This document shows positions 36,327 through 46,833 of a stretch of 53,251 nt of DNA, piece after piece. Position 1 is the stretch's first letter. Each line of letters starts with the position of its first letter. The stretch comes from Candidatus Eiseniibacteriota bacterium (GTDB taxonomy: Bacteria > Eisenbacteria > RBG-16-71-46), in the NCBI GenBank assembly GCA_016178725.1, contig JACOSV010000064.1, positions 1-53,251 on the forward strand. Reading direction: 5' to 3'. The notes beneath the pieces were generated by a model. The model had not been told where the DNA came from, did not search any database, and worked only from the letters and a program-made list of their open reading frames with translations. Both the position numbers and the translations under genes were made by a program.

Positions 36327-36903
36327 CGCGCATCTCGAGCACGATCGCCAGCGGGCCCAGCAGCCACGCCACGCCGAGCAGCAGCGTCCCCGGCATCGGC
36401 ACGCTCAACACCTTGAAGTTCGCCATCTGCTTCCAGCCGATCAGCGGCGGCGTGAAGAGGGCGAGCTTGATCGGCGCGCGCGGGTCGAGGTTGTGGCCGT
36501 AGTCGTAGAGCCAGCGCGCGTAGTCGAGGAACATGAAGCCCGCGAACCCGGTGAAGGCGAGCCAGCCGAGGATCGCGAGCCAGCGGCGGTTGACCAGCGC
36601 GCCGAGCAGCGCCAGGAAGCCGAAGAGCGTGAGCGCCTGCGGCATGAAGCGGAACTCGCGGAAGTCGTCGGCCGTGATGTGCTTCATGCCCACGTAGTGG
36701 TTGAGCGTGTTGATGCTCTGCAGATCGCCCTTGATCGTGTTGGTGCAGATCGTGAGCGTCAGGCCTTCGCGGTACTGCGGCGCCCACAGCTTCATCGCCC
36801 AGATCGGCAACACCGGGAAGAAGAAGACCGGGATCAGCACGAGCGCCGCGATCCAGATGAGCCGGCGCTCGGCGGGGGCGAAGCGATCGATCAGATAGTG
36901 CAC
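36304..36903 (-). CDS. nosB: NosB-like membrane protein of clade II nos operons
   Basis: A 199-residue membrane protein with about five hydrophobic segments, starting at GTG 36903 with GGGGAG six bases upstream. It stands directly after nosZ, the place of NosB in clade II (atypical) nos clusters, and is typical of them in size and in INTLNHYVGMKHI and FLDYARWLYDYGHNLDPRAPIKL. NosB is thought to link the cluster to the quinol pool or to assembly; its role is not settled. No nosR is present, as expected for clade II. Confidence 0.75.
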   Translation of the reverse strand: MHYLIDRFAPAERRLIWIAALVLIPVFFFPVLPIWAMKLWAPQYREGLTLTICTNTIKGDLQSINTLNHYVGMKHITADDFREFRFMPQALTLFGFLALLGALVNRRWLAILGWLAFTGFAGFMFLDYARWLYDYGHNLDPRAPIKLALFTPPLIGWKQMANFKVLSVPMPGTLLLGVAWLLGPLAIVLEMRDAKRAAR

Positions 36904-36957
36904 GGAGTCTCCCCGCGGCGGCGGCCCGCCGGATCGAACCGACGGGCCGCCCGGCCG

Positions 36958-38889
36958 CTACCGGACGTCGCCCGGGTGCGCCATCAGCGCCGCGACCTCG
37001 GCGACCTTGCGCGGATCGGGCCGCTGCATCGCGGCGACCGGCGTGCCGCGCGGATGGACCTCGAGGTAGCCCTGCATCTCCTGGTGCAGCGCGCTGCAGA
37101 AGTTCGAGCAGTAGAACGGCACCACGCCGGCGCGGTCGGCCTTCCAGTGCATGGTCTTGGTCTCGCCCGGCTCGATCTGCATGTTGTTGCTCGACCACAG
37201 CACGCCGAAGCCGTGCGCGATGTCGGAATCCTGCTCGACGTTGGTGACGTGGAAGTACACGTCGTCGCCCTCGACGACGCGGATCACGTCGGGCGTGAAG
37301 TGCGAGCGCACCGCCACCATGTACACGTCCACGCGCGCGCCCTTGCGTTCGACCCGCGCGTCCTCGGCGCGCTTCACCGCACCGGGCCTGTTGTTCTCGG
37401 CCAGCGGATACACGTCGATCGGCTTGAGCTTCTCGGCGCGGATCATCTGCACGTAGTGCGGCTCGAGGTAGGTGGGGAAGTCGTAGAGCAGCTCCATCTT
37501 CGTCCCGCGGATGTCGATGAGCTGCGCGCCCTCGGGTTTGGTCGGGCCGACGTTGATGTAGCGGTCCTTCGAGAGCTTGTCGAGCGCCACGACGTACTCG
37601 CCGGTCGGGTGCCGGGTGTCGCCCTCGGACGCCATCAGGTGGCCGATCGAGTAGTACACGTCGATCTTGTCCTCGACGTTCCACGGCGGTCCGATCTTCC
37701 ACTTGGCGATCTGCGAATCGAGGAACAGTGACGTGTAGGCATTGCCCTTGCCGTCGAACTGCGTGTGCAGCGGTCCGAGGCCCACCGGCACCTTGGCCTC
37801 GATCACGTCCTCGTACTTGAGCACCGGGATGCCCATGCGCTCGCCGTCGAAGCGCTTCGCGGCGATCGCCGCCAGGATCTTCTTCACGCTGAAGACGCTG
37901 ACCTCGGCCTGCAGCTTGCCCGAGGCGCACACGTACTCGCCGCTCGGGTCGACGTCGACGCCGTGCGGGCTCTTCGGCACCGGGAACAGGTAGACGAGGC
38001 CCGGGACGTCCCTGGGATCGAGCATCGGCGCGCCGCCGACGGTCTTCGCCTTGCCGGCGTCCACCGCGGCCTGCGCCGCGCGCCAGTCCACCGCGGCGAT
38101 GAAGTCCATCTCGTTCTGCGATGCCTTGACCTCGAGCGAGTCGTACGCCTGCTCGCTGTTGTAGCAGGTGAAGAACTCCCAGCCGTGGCTCGGGCCCTTG
38201 CCGGCGTCGGCGAGGTCCCAGTCGAACGGCGGCATCAGGATCTCGAAGCCGAGCGACATGTGGCCGCTCTTGGGATCCACCTTGACGCCGGCGACCACGC
38301 CGCGGAACTGCTTCGCGTAGTCCGCGATCTTCTCGGGCCGGTTCGGCACCGGCGTCGAGAAGCGGGACGCCGCGAACACGTACTCGGTGTTGGGCGTCGG
38401 GAACGGGCAGGCGTGCGCCGCCGAGACGTTCGGGATCGGCCCGAAGATCTCGCGCGTCTTGAAGTCGCGGAGATCGATGCGCGCGATGCGCGCGCCGGGC
38501 ATGTCGTTGATGAACAGCCAGCGCCCGTCGTAGTCGCCGTCGGTCTCGGAGAGGCCGGGATGGTGCGCGTCGCCCCACGTGCGGCCGCCGAGCTGCGCCT
38601 TGGTTTCCTCGTCCACGCCGTAGCCCACCGCGGGCTCGGGCGTGAACACCGGAATCGTCGTGATGTGCCGGCACGAGGGGATGCCGTAGACGTACACCTG
38701 CCCCGAGTGCCCGCCGGAGAGGAACGCGTAGTACGCGTCGTACGTGCCCGGCTTGACGTAGACCTTCTCGGCCGCCGACCCGGTCGCGCCGCGCGGCGCG
38801 GCACAGCCCGTCAGCGCGGCCGCGAGCGCGAGTGCGGCGATTCCCGGGGCCGCGATCCGCGACCCTCTCCGTTCGCTCGAGTGGTTCAT
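36958..38889 (-). CDS. nosZ: Nitrous-oxide reductase, clade II
   Basis: A 643-residue periplasmic reductase of N2O to N2. A Sec signal peptide with a lipobox (LTGC-AAP) replaces the Tat signal of clade I, so the enzyme may be a lipoprotein. CuZ histidines appear in SGGHSGQ, DAHHPGLSETDG, SAAHACP, SPHGVDVDPSG, LGPLHTQFD, LEPHYVQ and AHGFGV. The C-terminal cupredoxin domain carries CuA (FYCSNFCSALHQEMQGY). ATG 38889 follows GGAGGAG. All key ligands are present, so it should be active. It stands between a lipoprotein cytochrome c and nosB. Confidence 0.96.
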   Translation of the reverse strand: MNHSSERRGSRIAAPGIAALALAAALTGCAAPRGATGSAAEKVYVKPGTYDAYYAFLSGGHSGQVYVYGIPSCRHITTIPVFTPEPAVGYGVDEETKAQLGGRTWGDAHHPGLSETDGDYDGRWLFINDMPGARIARIDLRDFKTREIFGPIPNVSAAHACPFPTPNTEYVFAASRFSTPVPNRPEKIADYAKQFRGVVAGVKVDPKSGHMSLGFEILMPPFDWDLADAGKGPSHGWEFFTCYNSEQAYDSLEVKASQNEMDFIAAVDWRAAQAAVDAGKAKTVGGAPMLDPRDVPGLVYLFPVPKSPHGVDVDPSGEYVCASGKLQAEVSVFSVKKILAAIAAKRFDGERMGIPVLKYEDVIEAKVPVGLGPLHTQFDGKGNAYTSLFLDSQIAKWKIGPPWNVEDKIDVYYSIGHLMASEGDTRHPTGEYVVALDKLSKDRYINVGPTKPEGAQLIDIRGTKMELLYDFPTYLEPHYVQMIRAEKLKPIDVYPLAENNRPGAVKRAEDARVERKGARVDVYMVAVRSHFTPDVIRVVEGDDVYFHVTNVEQDSDIAHGFGVLWSSNNMQIEPGETKTMHWKADRAGVVPFYCSNFCSALHQEMQGYLEVHPRGTPVAAMQRPDPRKVAEVAALMAHPGDVR

Positions 38890-38903
38890 CGTGTCTCCTC
38901 CGT

Positions 38904-39395
38904 TCAATGGCCTTCCCCCGCTTCGTGGTCCTTGTGCTTCAGGAACTCGATGACCTGGTGCGCCTGCTCGGGCGTCAGGCCCTGGTTCGGCATCTGCAGC
39001 GAGTACTGCGCGAACAGCTGGTGCGAGATCGGATCGTGCTTGGTCATGATCTCGGGGTGGAGGATCTGGTTCTCCATCCACTGCGCCGTGCGGCGCTTCG
39101 TGACGCCGAGGAGATCCGGGCACGAGACGCGCTTGCCGAATCCGTGGCACGCCGAGCAGCCCTTGGTCTGGAACAGGTGCTCGCCCGGCTCGATCTGGCT
39201 CGCGTCGATCGCGGACGCGCCGGCGCGCGGGCCTTGGTCGAGCCCGGCGGGGAGGACGCCCGCCGCCGAGCCCGACGCGGACGACGCGTCGCCCGACGAT
39301 CCGCCCGAGGGCGCGGCGTTGCCGCCGCCGCCGCATCCCGCCACCGACATCGCCGTCCACAGCGCCAGCGGCGCCAGCACCCACGCTCGTCTCAT
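38904..39395 (-). CDS. Lipoprotein cytochrome c, likely electron donor to NosZ
   Basis: 163 residues. ATG 39395 overlaps the hemerythrin stop (ATGA), which decides the start over two in-frame ATGs upstream. The signal peptide has a lipobox (SVAGC-GGGG), followed by a Gly/Ser/Ala linker of about 40 residues and one haem site CSACH with a later Met ligand candidate (SLQMPNQGLTPEQ). Clade II nos operons usually encode such a cytochrome next to nosZ. Its gene is 14 bases before nosZ. Confidence 0.9.
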   Translation of the reverse strand: MRRAWVLAPLALWTAMSVAGCGGGGNAAPSGGSSGDASSASGSAAGVLPAGLDQGPRAGASAIDASQIEPGEHLFQTKGCSACHGFGKRVSCPDLLGVTKRRTAQWMENQILHPEIMTKHDPISHQLFAQYSLQMPNQGLTPEQAHQVIEFLKHKDHEAGEGH

Positions 39396-39892
39396 CGCTC
39401 GCATTCCTTTCGTTCGGTAGGGGACTCGCATTCGAAGCTGCGCCCGATGCGCTCGAGGTCGCGGGCCCGGAGCACGCGCTCCGCGACGCCGAACACCATG
39501 GCTTCCTCCTTGCGGATGTGGACCCGCAGCAGATCGACGATGTCGCGGATCTCGACCGAGAGCCGCTCGTCGCGGTCGGGCGTGCGCGGTTTCGCGAGCG
39601 TGCGCGCGAGGCCCGCGAGCATCCAGCGCAGCGTCTCGTGCTCGATCGTGAGCGGCGCCACCAGCGAGCGCGCCTCGGGCAGCGCCTCGATCAGGGCCGG
39701 GAACAGCGCCTCCTCTTCGGCGCGCATGTGCGTCCCGAACTGGCGCGCGAGCAGCGCGACCGCCTCGTGCACCGGGACGACCGAGCGCGTCATCTCATCG
39801 GGCGCGACGATCAGCCGTTCGAGCGCCGCGATGCCGTCGAGCACCTGCGCGTGGTCGTTGTGCATGCGTCGAAAGACCTCGAGTTGGCTCAT
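39392..39892 (-). CDS. Hemerythrin HHE domain protein
   Basis: A 166-residue four-helix hemerythrin-type protein with a di-iron site built from HNDHAQVLDG, GTHMRAEEEALFP, EHETLRWML and HIRKEEAMVFG. Such proteins bind O2 or NO, or sense them. The frame is open to 39937, but ATG 39892 has GAGGG upstream and begins just before the first helix. It is the first gene of the nos operon, coupled to the cytochrome by ATGA, and lies about 16 bases after a predicted sigma54 start site. A role in NO or oxygen protection of N2O respiration is inferred. Confidence 0.88.
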   Translation of the reverse strand: MSQLEVFRRMHNDHAQVLDGIAALERLIVAPDEMTRSVVPVHEAVALLARQFGTHMRAEEEALFPALIEALPEARSLVAPLTIEHETLRWMLAGLARTLAKPRTPDRDERLSVEIRDIVDLLRVHIRKEEAMVFGVAERVLRARDLERIGRSFECESPTERKECER

Positions 39893-39918
39893 GGGACGTC
39901 CCTCTCGCGCCGGCAAAA

Positions 39919-39934
39919 CGCAATCGGCGGGCCA
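39919..39934 (-). promoter_or_regulatory. Sigma54 (-24/-12) promoter of the hemerythrin-nos operon
   Basis: Minus strand TGGCCCG-CCGA-TTGCG: GG at -24 and GC at -12 with exactly ten bases between. The single departure from consensus TGGCACG-N4-TTGC is A to C. Four more such elements occur in the window before neighbouring units. Confidence 0.65.
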
Positions 39935-40009
39935 CACGCGGGCGGTGCGCGCGGAGGGCGCGAAGCGCGCCGGCGCTTGCGGTTAGGCGCGCGAGCGGGG
40001 AAACGCGGA

Positions 40010-40033
40010 GGCCCGCGGCAGACGCCGCGGGCC
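40010..40033 (-). terminator. Terminator hairpin after the universal stress gene
   Basis: A 10-bp perfect stem GGCCCGCGGC/GCCGCGGGCC with a four-base loop, 19 bases past the universal stress protein stop. No long T tract follows, so efficiency is uncertain. It would insulate the nos operon from upstream transcription. Confidence 0.6.
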
Positions 40034-40042
40034 CCGGTGGAT

Positions 40043-40055
40043 GTCAGTCTGTCAG
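40043..40055 (-). promoter_or_regulatory. Candidate activator site (CTGAC repeats) of the nos promoter
   Basis: Minus strand CTGACAGACTGAC, two direct CTGAC copies eight bases apart, about 110 bases upstream of the hemerythrin sigma54 promoter. The same pentamer forms inverted repeats before other sigma54 promoters here. It overlaps the end of the universal stress gene. Confidence 0.45.
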
Positions 40056-40510
40056 TGGCGCCTGCCGGGGGCGTCAGGGAGCTTCACCACCATCACGTTG
40101 CACGGGGCGTGCGTCACGACATGCGACGCGACGCTCCCGAGCAGCAGCTTCGCCATCCCGGTGCGGCCGTGCGAGCCGACGACCACGAGATCGGCGCGCT
40201 CGGCCTTCGCCATCTCGACCAGCACGTCGCGCGGGTCGCCGCGCAGCACCTTCGCCTCGGTCTCGAAGCCGGCGCCGCGCAGCACGCGCTCGGCGTCGCT
40301 CGCGGTCTCCTGGTGCCAGCTCATCTGCTCGGCCTCGGCCTCGTCGATCGTGTGCGGCAGCGGCGCGTACGCCTCGACGTAGGCGGTCACCAGCGGCCGC
40401 ACCACCGAGAGCACGGTCACCCGCGTCGGCTTCGGCCATTGCATCGTCCGCACGTACTCCACCGCCGCACGCGCGTGCGGCGAATCGTCCACGCCCAGGA
40501 GGATCTTCAT
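40052..40510 (-). CDS. Universal stress protein (UspA family)
   Basis: A 152-residue UspA-fold protein. MKILLGVDDSPHARAAVEYV at the start and VVVGSHGRTGMAKLLLGSVASHVVTHAPCNVMVV at the end form the ATP-binding type signature (G-x2-G-x9-G-S/T). ATG 40510 overlaps the stop of the zinc-ribbon gene (ATGA). Such proteins support survival under stress, often in low-oxygen regulons. The pair lies under a sigma54 promoter. Confidence 0.92.
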   Translation of the reverse strand: MKILLGVDDSPHARAAVEYVRTMQWPKPTRVTVLSVVRPLVTAYVEAYAPLPHTIDEAEAEQMSWHQETASDAERVLRGAGFETEAKVLRGDPRDVLVEMAKAERADLVVVGSHGRTGMAKLLLGSVASHVVTHAPCNVMVVKLPDAPGRRH

Positions 40511-41116
40511 GGCTGTCTCCTTTGCCGCGCCGTCGCCGCGCGCGGCGGCGGCGGTGCGCTGCGGCCCGGCGCCGGCGGCGTCCACGTCGCGTCGAGCATC
40601 CCTTCGCGGTCGGTCCACGTGTAGTGCGCGCGGCCGCCGAACGCCTTTTCGAGCTCGCGCGCGATCCGGTGCGCGAGCTTCTGCGATGTGACGAGGATCT
40701 CGAGCCGCCCGCCCTCCTCGCCGATGCTCACCGTGCGCCGCTCGGGCTGCACCGCGCGCCTGGCGCTCGACGTTCGCGACGCGCCGGCGCACGCGCGCGG
40801 CGAGCAGCGGATCGAGCGGGGCGGTGACGCGCACGCGGCCGAAGAACTCCTGCCGCGCGACCTGCGTGCACGCCGGGCACATCGTCCCGCCGGCGCCGAT
40901 CCGCGGCGTGCGGCGCGCGCGGTCGCCGCCGCGCCACGTCTTGTGCCGGTACACCGCGCCGCAGCCCTCGCACACCGCCGGCTCGCGTGCGATGCGGACG
41001 CGGCCGAGATAGCGCGGGCTCGGATGCGCGTGCGCGTCGCGCGGCGCGACGTGTCGCGCCGTGCCCCATGGGCGGCGGCGCTGCGGCGCCAGCCGTGGCG
41101 TGCCGGTTCTCGTCAT
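40507..41116 (-). pseudogene. BCAM0308-type zinc-ribbon protein, frameshifted
   Basis: Two frames together encode a protein of about 200 residues. The 5' part (41116 to about 40755) has a zinc ribbon: VCEGCGAVYRHKTW...MCPACTQVARQEFFGRVRV. The 3' part (from about 40752, another frame) continues with VQPERRTVSIGEEGGRLEILVTSQKLAHRIARELEKAFGGRAHYTWTD in outline and ends in a TGA overlapping the universal stress ATG. Both halves fit the BCAM0308 family plan, so a single-base shift near 40753-40757 splits it. By chance the 5' frame stays open through the universal stress gene. It could be real inactivation or an assembly error. Confidence 0.65.
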
Positions 41117-41148
41117 CGTACTCGCCTTCTTCCCGCGGACGACGTCGC

Positions 41149-41164
41149 AGCAGAGCGCGTGCCA
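41149..41164 (-). promoter_or_regulatory. Sigma54 promoter of the zinc-ribbon/universal stress operon
   Basis: Minus strand TGGCACG-CGCT-CTGCT: a perfect -24 half and one mismatch in the -12 half (CTGC for TTGC), GG-N10-GC spacing kept. It lies 33 bases upstream of the ATG at 41116. Confidence 0.65.
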
Positions 41165-41274
41165 CGCGGGCGAGCGCCGTCATCGTGCGGGGCCCGCGCG
41201 CGAAGTGACTGTCCCGTCGAGGCGTTCAGCGCGGGGGAGTCGGCGCACGTCTCGCGGCGCGCGCGCGACCCAGG

Positions 41275-41290
41275 CTGACGGTTTCGTCAG
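41275..41290. promoter_or_regulatory. CTGAC-N6-GTCAG inverted repeat, candidate activator site
   Basis: CTGACGGTTTCGTCAG, about 110 bases upstream of the sigma54 promoter at 41149-41164, with a further CTGAC half-site at 41294. It also lies just after the subtilase stop, so it could instead be part of a weak terminator. The recurrence of the same repeat elsewhere favours a binding site. Confidence 0.55.
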
Positions 41291-41311
41291 GGACTGACGG
41301 CGTGGCAGTCC

Positions 41312-44300
41312 TTAGTGAATGACCGCGGCGCGCATCGCCTGACGCACGCCCGACTGCTCGAGCCGGACCCAGTAGATACCGGCGCGCACGGTGAGCCCGG
41401 CGCCGAGGTCCACGCTGTGCTCGCCGGCGCCGAGCGACCCGACCTCGAGCCGGCGGATCTGGCGCCCGGCGACGTCGATCAGATCGAGCGTCGCGGGCGC
41501 GTTCGAGCCGAGCGAGAACGACACGCGCACGTTGCCGGGGCCGGGATTGGGCAGGATCCCGAACAGCACGGGACGCGCGCCGGGCACGTCCACCCACGTG
41601 CTGCCGAGCAGCGCCACGCCCGACGACGAGGACGGAATCCCGATCGCGTAGGCGTAGCGGCGCCCCGCCGTGACGACCGCGTCCGTGAAGCGCGCACGAT
41701 TTCCCGACTCCGCCGTCGTCGCGCCGACCGGCGTCCAGTCGCTTTGCACGCCCTTGCGGTAGACCGTGAACGGACCCGTGTCGCCCGACGGCACCGTCCA
41801 GCGGAGCGTCACCGACGCGGGCGTGGTCTCGACCGCCGCCGCGCGCACGAATGCCGTGATCCGTGCGCTCGAGTGATACGCGGGATCGGCGACCCAGGCG
41901 ATGCGGTTGCCGGCCGCGTCGCTCGCCTCGATCCGCAGCGCCATCCATCCGTCGAGCGTGTCGGGGAGCGCGAAGCCGAGCGACGAGTCGGCGCCGGCGC
42001 CCAGCGCGCGCCACGCCTCGCTGCCGGACGGCGCGATCCACGCCGCGACGCGCGCGAGGTGTTCGGCGTCGAAGGCGAGCACGCGCAGCTCGGCGCCGGC
42101 GGTGCGGTCGAACACGACCGAGTCGGTCTGCACGCCGTCGGCGAGCACCGTGATCTGGCGGAACGTCGGCAGGTGCCGGTCGGAGGGATCGGCCCCGAGG
42201 TCGGCGGTGACGCGCACGGTGCCGGTGGTGTCGCCGACCGCGTACGACGGCGCCTGGATCACGCAACGATGCGGGCCGGCCCCGCTGATCGCGTGGCGAA
42301 ACTCGCCGGCCGCCGGCGCGGCGCGCCCCGCGTCCGTGACCATCCCCGAATCGGCGACTGCGCCGTTCTCGATCATCCAGAAGCTCGGGTCGGGTCCGTC
42401 GGCGATGCCGCCGAGCGGGCTCATGAACAGTCGCGCGCGCAGCTCGCTGAACTGCGAGAAGAGGTAGAGCGTGTTGTCCGAGAACGAGACGCCGCCGATC
42501 CACACCGGCGGCCCGGCGTCGAGATCGAGTCGGAAGCCGCCCGCCGGGACGTCGAAGATGTGGCGGTGGAGATCGGGGCCGTACGAGCCGGTGACGCGCC
42601 CGGGCGCGAACACGTCGATGAGCGGCGTGATCGCGAACGGCGCGTCGGCGTTGACGGCGGTCGGCGATGCGATCCGCTCCGAGAAGCCGAGCGAAAGCGA
42701 CGGCTCGCCGCGCGGCAGGACGCCGGCGAGGTCGATCGCGCTGTGCGCGAAGCCGGGGAAGATGTATTCGAAGCCGACGATCAGTGCGCCGAAGCGGAAC
42801 CAGCGGAAGTGGAAAACCGTCTGCGGATCCGTGCCGTCGGTCTTGAGCGCGAGCGGGAAGCGCCGCACGTCCGCGGCGTCGTTGCGGAAGAGCGTCGGCT
42901 GCGACAGGCCGCGCTGCGCGCCGCGCGACTCCTGGAACACGCCCGCGTCCGCGGCGAAGTGATCCCACTCGAGACGGTACGCCGGCCCGATCGGGCTCGC
43001 GCGCATGTGGCCGTCGATCGCCGGCAGCCGCATCGCGAACACGCCCTCGACCGTGAGCCCGAGCTCGGCGAGCGTCACGTCGAACGGCCGGCCCGCCTGA
43101 TCCACCGGCTGGATCTGGATCGGCAGCGTCGCGTCGTCGCGGGTGAAGGAGAGCGAATCGTCGTGGTCGAGCGTGACGTCCTCGCGCACCACGACCGCGG
43201 TCTCGAGTCCGGCGTTCGGCAGGAACCCGGCGATCACGTCGAAGCGCCCGGGCGAGAGCAGCGCGAGCGGCGGGCCGTCCGGACGCACCCACGCCCAGCG
43301 CTCGCGCAGGCCGTCGTGGATCAGGGCGAAGTTCGGCAGCTCGGGATCGCTGCGCAGCGCGATCTGCAGCGCGCGCACCAGCCCGAACGGGACGCGGTGC
43401 TCGACCGCGCCGACGCGCGCGACCACGGCGCCCGAGATCAGGAACGGCAGCGTGTCGGGGTATGCGAGCCCCGCGGGATCGATCGTCACCGTGAATGTCG
43501 CGGTCGCCGAGTCGCCGGGGGCGAGCCGCACGGCCGGCGGATCCACGCGCGCCGAAAGGCCCGCGACGGGATCGCCGGCGACCGAGAGCGCCACGGTCTC
43601 GGAGTCGGCCGAGACGTTGGTCACGGTGAGCGACGCGGGCACATCGTAGGGCGTCCCCAACGTCGCGGGGCGCGGGACGCTGATGCTCGGCGGCTCGACC
43701 ACGAACGCCGGTGCGATCGCGCTCGCGACGGCGATCCGCCCCGCGCCGGTCGCCGCGAGCCCGCCCGCGATCGGCGTCGCGGTGTTCATGAGCGCCGCCT
43801 TGACCCGCCGCGGCGGCCAGTCGCGGTGCGCCTGCAGCACCAGGGCTGCGGCGCCGGCGACGTGCGGCGACGCCATCGATGTGCCGCTCAACGCCGCGGT
43901 GCGGCCGCCCGGGATGGACGAGACGATCGCGACGCCGGGCGCCGTGACGTCGGGCTTGAGCGCGTACGTGCCGGCCATCGGACCGCGCGACGAGAAGTAG
44001 GCGACCCGGTCCTGCGCGTCCACGGCGCCGACCGTCACCGCCTCGCGCGCCGCCGCTGGCGATCCGACCGAGAAGTAGCGTCCCGCGTTGCCGGCGGCGA
44101 TCACGCACACCACGCCGGCCTCCGACGCCGTGTCGATCGCCTGCGCCATCGGGTCGTCGGCGTTGCCCGGCCCCGAGAGGCTCAAGTTCATCACGTCGAC
44201 GTGGTCGTTCGTCGTCGGATCCTGATCGGGATCCACCGCGCGCTCGATGCCGGCGATGACGCTCGAGACGGTGCCGGCGCCGAAGCGGTCGAGCACCTTG

Positions 44301-45067
44301 TAGGCGTGGAACGTCACGTCGGGCGCGACGCCCAGCACGCCGCCGCCGTTGCCGCCGACGATGCCGGCGACGTGCGTGCCGTGGAGGTTGTCGTCCATCG
44401 GGTCGGGGTCGTCGTTGATGAAGTCCCAGCCGGCGACGACGCGATACCCGGGGCCGAATCCGCCGCCGAGCGCCTCGTCGGTGTAATCCACGCCGGTGTC
44501 GATGATCGCGACCGTGATGCCGCGTCCGGTGATGCCGAGGCTCCACGCCTGATCGGCGCCGATCTGGCGCAGGTTGTCATCGACCGCCGCGTGGACGCTG
44601 TCGTCGGGGAACACCGCGCGGACGTAAGGGAGGGCGCGAAGCTGCGCGATCACGGCGGCGGGTGCTTCGATCGCGACGCCGTTGAAGCACTCCTGGAACG
44701 AGCGGCGCACGGCGACGGGCGCGGCGGCGCCGAACGGGCGGGCGGCGCGCGCGAGATCGCGCGCCAGTCCGAGATGATCGCTCTCGACGCCGGCGCGGTT
44801 CGCGGCCGCGCCGCCGCGCGCGAGCAGCGGCGGCGAGCGGAACTGGACGATCGCCCGGTGCACCTCGTCGGGCGGCGTGAACACCATCGTCCGCCCGCCG
44901 ACGCTGGCGATGCCGATAGGCTGGTTGCCGGGAAGGATGAGCGCGCCGAGCGGTCCGGGCCCGGCGGGCCGGACCACGGCGCCGGCCGGTGCCGCGAGGA
45001 GGAGGGCGAGCGCGGTCGCGCCGGCGGCGCGCCACGACGCGCGCCGGAGCATGGGAGGTCGGTGCAT
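41312..45067 (-). CDS. Secreted subtilisin-like serine protease with FlgD-type tail
   Basis: A 1251-residue secreted peptidase of family S8. A signal peptide ends near PAGA. Residues about 65-160 look like an inhibitor propeptide. The catalytic domain has D190 (IIDTGVD), H229 (HGTHVAG), AAGNAG for the oxyanion Asn and S397 (GTSMASPHVAG), so the triad is complete. Long beta-rich repeats follow, including an Ig-like segment near residue 500 (SLTVTNVSADSETV) and an Fn3-like segment before the tail. The C-terminus is a FlgD-like domain (LDLIDVAGRQIRRLE, GIYWVRL) for surface attachment or secretion. It probably digests extracellular protein. Confidence 0.92.
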   Translation of the reverse strand: MHRPPMLRRASWRAAGATALALLLAAPAGAVVRPAGPGPLGALILPGNQPIGIASVGGRTMVFTPPDEVHRAIVQFRSPPLLARGGAAANRAGVESDHLGLARDLARAARPFGAAAPVAVRRSFQECFNGVAIEAPAAVIAQLRALPYVRAVFPDDSVHAAVDDNLRQIGADQAWSLGITGRGITVAIIDTGVDYTDEALGGGFGPGYRVVAGWDFINDDPDPMDDNLHGTHVAGIVGGNGGGVLGVAPDVTFHAYKVLDRFGAGTVSSVIAGIERAVDPDQDPTTNDHVDVMNLSLSGPGNADDPMAQAIDTASEAGVVCVIAAGNAGRYFSVGSPAAAREAVTVGAVDAQDRVAYFSSRGPMAGTYALKPDVTAPGVAIVSSIPGGRTAALSGTSMASPHVAGAAALVLQAHRDWPPRRVKAALMNTATPIAGGLAATGAGRIAVASAIAPAFVVEPPSISVPRPATLGTPYDVPASLTVTNVSADSETVALSVAGDPVAGLSARVDPPAVRLAPGDSATATFTVTIDPAGLAYPDTLPFLISGAVVARVGAVEHRVPFGLVRALQIALRSDPELPNFALIHDGLRERWAWVRPDGPPLALLSPGRFDVIAGFLPNAGLETAVVVREDVTLDHDDSLSFTRDDATLPIQIQPVDQAGRPFDVTLAELGLTVEGVFAMRLPAIDGHMRASPIGPAYRLEWDHFAADAGVFQESRGAQRGLSQPTLFRNDAADVRRFPLALKTDGTDPQTVFHFRWFRFGALIVGFEYIFPGFAHSAIDLAGVLPRGEPSLSLGFSERIASPTAVNADAPFAITPLIDVFAPGRVTGSYGPDLHRHIFDVPAGGFRLDLDAGPPVWIGGVSFSDNTLYLFSQFSELRARLFMSPLGGIADGPDPSFWMIENGAVADSGMVTDAGRAAPAAGEFRHAISGAGPHRCVIQAPSYAVGDTTGTVRVTADLGADPSDRHLPTFRQITVLADGVQTDSVVFDRTAGAELRVLAFDAEHLARVAAWIAPSGSEAWRALGAGADSSLGFALPDTLDGWMALRIEASDAAGNRIAWVADPAYHSSARITAFVRAAAVETTPASVTLRWTVPSGDTGPFTVYRKGVQSDWTPVGATTAESGNRARFTDAVVTAGRRYAYAIGIPSSSSGVALLGSTWVDVPGARPVLFGILPNPGPGNVRVSFSLGSNAPATLDLIDVAGRQIRRLEVGSLGAGEHSVDLGAGLTVRAGIYWVRLEQSGVRQAMRAAVIH

Positions 45068-45211
45068 GGGCAGGATGCTAGCGCGCTCCCGGGTCGTCCG
45101 GTATCGTAGACATGCAAAGACGGCGATGCTCCGGGTGCGGCCCCGCGTCGGCGCCTCGCCGCGGCGACCACCCTTCTACACCGCGTCCCACGGAGCAGAG
45201 GAGAATTCGTC

Positions 45212-46747
<1,536 letters not shown>

Positions 46748-46764
46748 CACGAAGGCACGTCGGC

Positions 46765-46779
46765 CTGACGCGCTGTCAG
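46765..46779 (+). promoter_or_regulatory. CTGAC-N5-GTCAG inverted repeat upstream of the kinase-activator operon
   Basis: CTGACGCGCTGTCAG, with a further CTGAC half-site at 46744. Its centre is about 60 bases upstream of the -24 element at 46834, a normal distance for an NtrC-type activator site. Confidence 0.6.
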
Positions 46780-46833
46780 CCCGCGATCGGCGCGGTCGCG
46801 GGCCGCGCAGCGTCGCGCAACAGGTTGTCGCGC

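Noticed and set aside
40052-41116. One continuous frame that would fuse a zinc ribbon to the universal stress protein
   Set aside because: The middle of that frame is Arg/Ala-rich shadow sequence, while another frame across 40507-40752 carries conserved protein and ends in an ATGA overlap with the universal stress gene.
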